Of a stretch of 29,367 nt of DNA, positions 27,800-29,367 are shown piece by piece (position 1 is the first letter of the stretch; every line of letters begins with the position of its first letter). The notes beneath the pieces were generated by a model. It did no database searches. It had not been told where the DNA came from and saw only the letters and a program-made list of their open reading frames with translations. This DNA comes from CAWCTB01 sp963798275 (lineage in GTDB: Bacteria; Acidobacteriota; Terriglobia; Terriglobales; Acidobacteriaceae), in assembly GCA_963798275.1 (NCBI GenBank), contig CAWCTB010000014.1, positions 1 to 29,367 on the forward strand, given 5' to 3'. The position numbers were made by a program, and so were the translations under genes.

Positions 27800-27975
27800 A
27801 AACGCGTGGGAAGGCGAAGAGCAGCAGATTCCTTGGGGGCTGAAGCCCCTTGGAAAGACAAAACAAAGGGCATGCGACGGCGCGGCTAAACAGGTGGAAA
27901 AAGCATGCGAAGGGGAAGAAACAGCAGATTCCTCGGGGCTGAAGTCCCTCGGAATGACAAGAATAAAGGACTAGA
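27800..27975. repeat. Two diverged copies of a palindromic intergenic repeat
   Basis: Two direct copies about 95 bases apart share cagcagattcct, a hairpin ggggct-ga-agcccc (27836-27849 and, with one mismatch, 27935-27948) and a tail like ggaatgacaa. A third copy of the hairpin core lies at 29331-29344. A related phrase ttttccgcagcct occurs at about 28039 and 28089 and reversed near 27790. Next to these, ccttcgacggcgctcaggg (27984 on) is another phrase I associate with Acidobacteria intergenic DNA. Confidence 0.6.
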
Positions 27976-28101
27976 CGCTGGCCCTTCGACGGCGCTCAGG
28001 GCAGGCTCTGAAGGCCGGCTCTACCCGATCAGGGCATTTTTCCGCAGCCTGTAAAGCCGTGCCCCTTCCCATTGTAAATTGCACGAGTTTTCCGCAGCCT
28101 G

Positions 28102-29108
28102 CTAGAAGTGGGCGTTGAGCAGGCGGATGGTTTCCAGCACCACGTCACCGGAGATGGCCAGGGACTGTGGGCTGAGCTTGTCGATGGTGTCGTCGGCGTG
28201 TGGTGGTAGGCGTTGTTGTAGCCGTAGTCGAGATCGATGATGTCGACCACCGGAATACCGACCTTCAGCGATCGGCAGGTGGTCGTCCTCGATGGCGCCT
28301 TCCATACTGGTAGAAGTGCGATTGGTATCCCAGGTTGCTGGCGGCCTTGTAGACGAGATCGCTGAGCCATGGGGTTGAGTTGGTCACGTTCTGAATGTCG
28401 AGGTCGGCGTCGCCGATCATGTCGACCAGCAGAAATGCCTTGATCTTCTTCGCCGTTCCGTCCTGCTGCCATTTCTGCGCCAATTGACGTGTGCCGTAGA
28501 GGCTGTCGCGAGTCGCTCCACTTCACGAACGCTTCTTCGCCGTCGGTCCAGACCAGCCAGATGCTGTAACCGTCGGGCGGCTTGCCGCGGAAGTGGTCGG
28601 CGAAGCGCCAGCAGCAATGCGGTCGACGAGCCACCGTCGTTGGCGCCGACATAGCTTTTGGGCAGCGGATAGTTGGTGTCGTAGTGGCCGGCGACGACGA
28701 TGATGCCGTCCTTCTTGCCGGGAAACTTCGCGATGATGTTGTCCATCTTGAAGCTGCCGACGGGCGTCTGCGCGGTGAAGGTGTCGTCTTCGACCTGGTC
28801 GCCCTTCAGCTTGGAGTGAATGTACTGCTCCAGCTTGGCGTGTCCCGGGCTGCCCACCGGACGCGAGCCGATGGCCACGATCTCTTTCACGTACTGCATC
28901 ACGTTGTTGCCGTCGATGTTGGGCTGAGCATCGTCGCGGGAACGTCGTTGATCGCTGCGACTTTGTTGACCGGCGCGTCGGAAGCCGCTGCCGCCGCGGG
29001 CTTCGGCTCGTTGGCACTGGCAGTGGCGGGAGCGGTGTTTTGTTTTGTGCAGCTGAGTAACGCAGTAAGAGTAATAACGCAAGAGAGAAGGATCGGGCGG
29101 GCAGTCAT
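28102..29108 (-). pseudogene. M28 / glutaminyl-cyclase-like lipoprotein, multiply frameshifted
   Basis: The pieces add up to one protein of about 330 residues. It starts at ATG 29108 with a lipobox (ALLSC, Cys20) and an Ala/Pro-rich linker, then AGHYDTN, GANDGGSSTALLLAL, DGEEAFVKWS, DSLYGTRQLAQKW, LLVDMIGD, IEDDHLP, LKVGIPVVDIIDLDYG and HHTP-DDTIDKLSPQ. The zinc ligands and the DGEEAF/DSLYG/EDDH motifs resemble glutaminyl-peptide cyclotransferases of peptidase family M28, which convert N-terminal Gln to pyroglutamate. Frame changes are needed near 28935, 28608, 28517, 28302, 28276 and 28198, all one-base and of both signs. No in-frame stop or motif loss is visible, so error-rich sequence is at least as likely as true decay. 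Membrane-anchored export is expected. Confidence 0.8.
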
Positions 29109-29290
29109 CTAATGGACATTGTAAACGTGACGCTCACTACCAGAGGCGCACGCAACCCAGAATTAAGAGCTCGGAGTGGGTGGTTGGTCCCAATGAGTTG
29201 TAGCCGTTTCATGCGAGACCATCACACTCGCAATACCGGAAAGGAGAACGCGAGCTGACAGGGCAGCCGCATCGGCATCCGTAACGCCTG

Positions 29291-29321
29291 AAAAACAATC
29301 GGCCGCCCCGAAGAGCGGCCG
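29291..29321 (-). terminator. Terminator-like hairpin, minus strand
   Basis: On the minus strand a perfect 7-bp stem cggccgc/gcggccg with an 8-base loop (29300-29321) is followed by ATTGTTTTT (29291-29299). It would end a gene entering from beyond the right edge. The surrounding 29109-29367 stretch has no credible gene. Confidence 0.45.
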
Positions 29322-29367
29322 AAGCGTCTCGGGGCTGAAGCCCCTCAAATCTATTTAGCCCTTGCTA

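Noticed and set aside
28582..29112. 176-aa plus-strand frame opposite the M28 gene
   Set aside because: The minus strand carries recognisable M28 motifs across the same interval, so this frame is a shadow.
29163..29348. 61-aa minus-strand frame at the right edge
   Set aside because: It crosses two intergenic hairpins and has no ribosome binding site or similarity that I can see.

Overview
This window is a GC-rich bacterial chromosome segment dominated by respiratory-chain genes. I infer a member of the Acidobacteriota (Koribacter/Terriglobia-like). The grounds are the gene content, the type of integrase, a c-subunit with a signal peptide, and the intergenic repeats. This assignment rests on recognition, not on a database search.

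Layout. (1) 1-1.7 kb: the end of a probable integrative element, with a tyrosine recombinase immediately 3' of an initiator tRNA-fMet gene. (2) 1.8-5.0 kb, + strand: a partial F1Fo-ATP synthase locus holding only membrane parts and assembly factors (atpZ, an unknown lipoprotein, atpI, atpB, atpE). atpB carries a one-base frameshift and the other ATP synthase subunits are not here. (3) 5.0-8.2 kb: a DUF2461 gene, a two-gene ABC exporter and two small hypotheticals. (4) 8.2-22.3 kb, - strand: a complex I operon in the order nuoA-C-D-E-F-G-H-J-K-L-M-N, read from right to left, with a good sigma70-type promoter before nuoA. nuoB and nuoI are absent from their usual places. nuoM and nuoG carry frameshifts. 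(5) 22.4-29.4 kb: separate metabolic and envelope genes. These are a secreted M48 metalloprotease, a cysteine dioxygenase, a secreted M20 peptidase, a PAS protein with a zinc-ribbon-like tail, an exported GyrI-like protein, and a heavily frameshifted M28/glutaminyl-cyclase-like lipoprotein.

How it works together. Complex I builds an ion gradient from NADH oxidation and the Fo genes encode the ion path of the ATP synthase, so most of the window concerns oxidative energy conservation. The missing NuoB, NuoI and F1/b subunits must come from other loci if these complexes are functional.

Two patterns stand out. First, most gaps inside the nuo and atp operons hold degenerate tandem repeats with an exact 7-bp period, in about four sequence families and in both orientations. 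Second, single-base indels break four otherwise well-conserved genes (atpB, nuoM, nuoG, and the M28 gene with about six). This looks more like sequence error than biology, but cannot be settled here.
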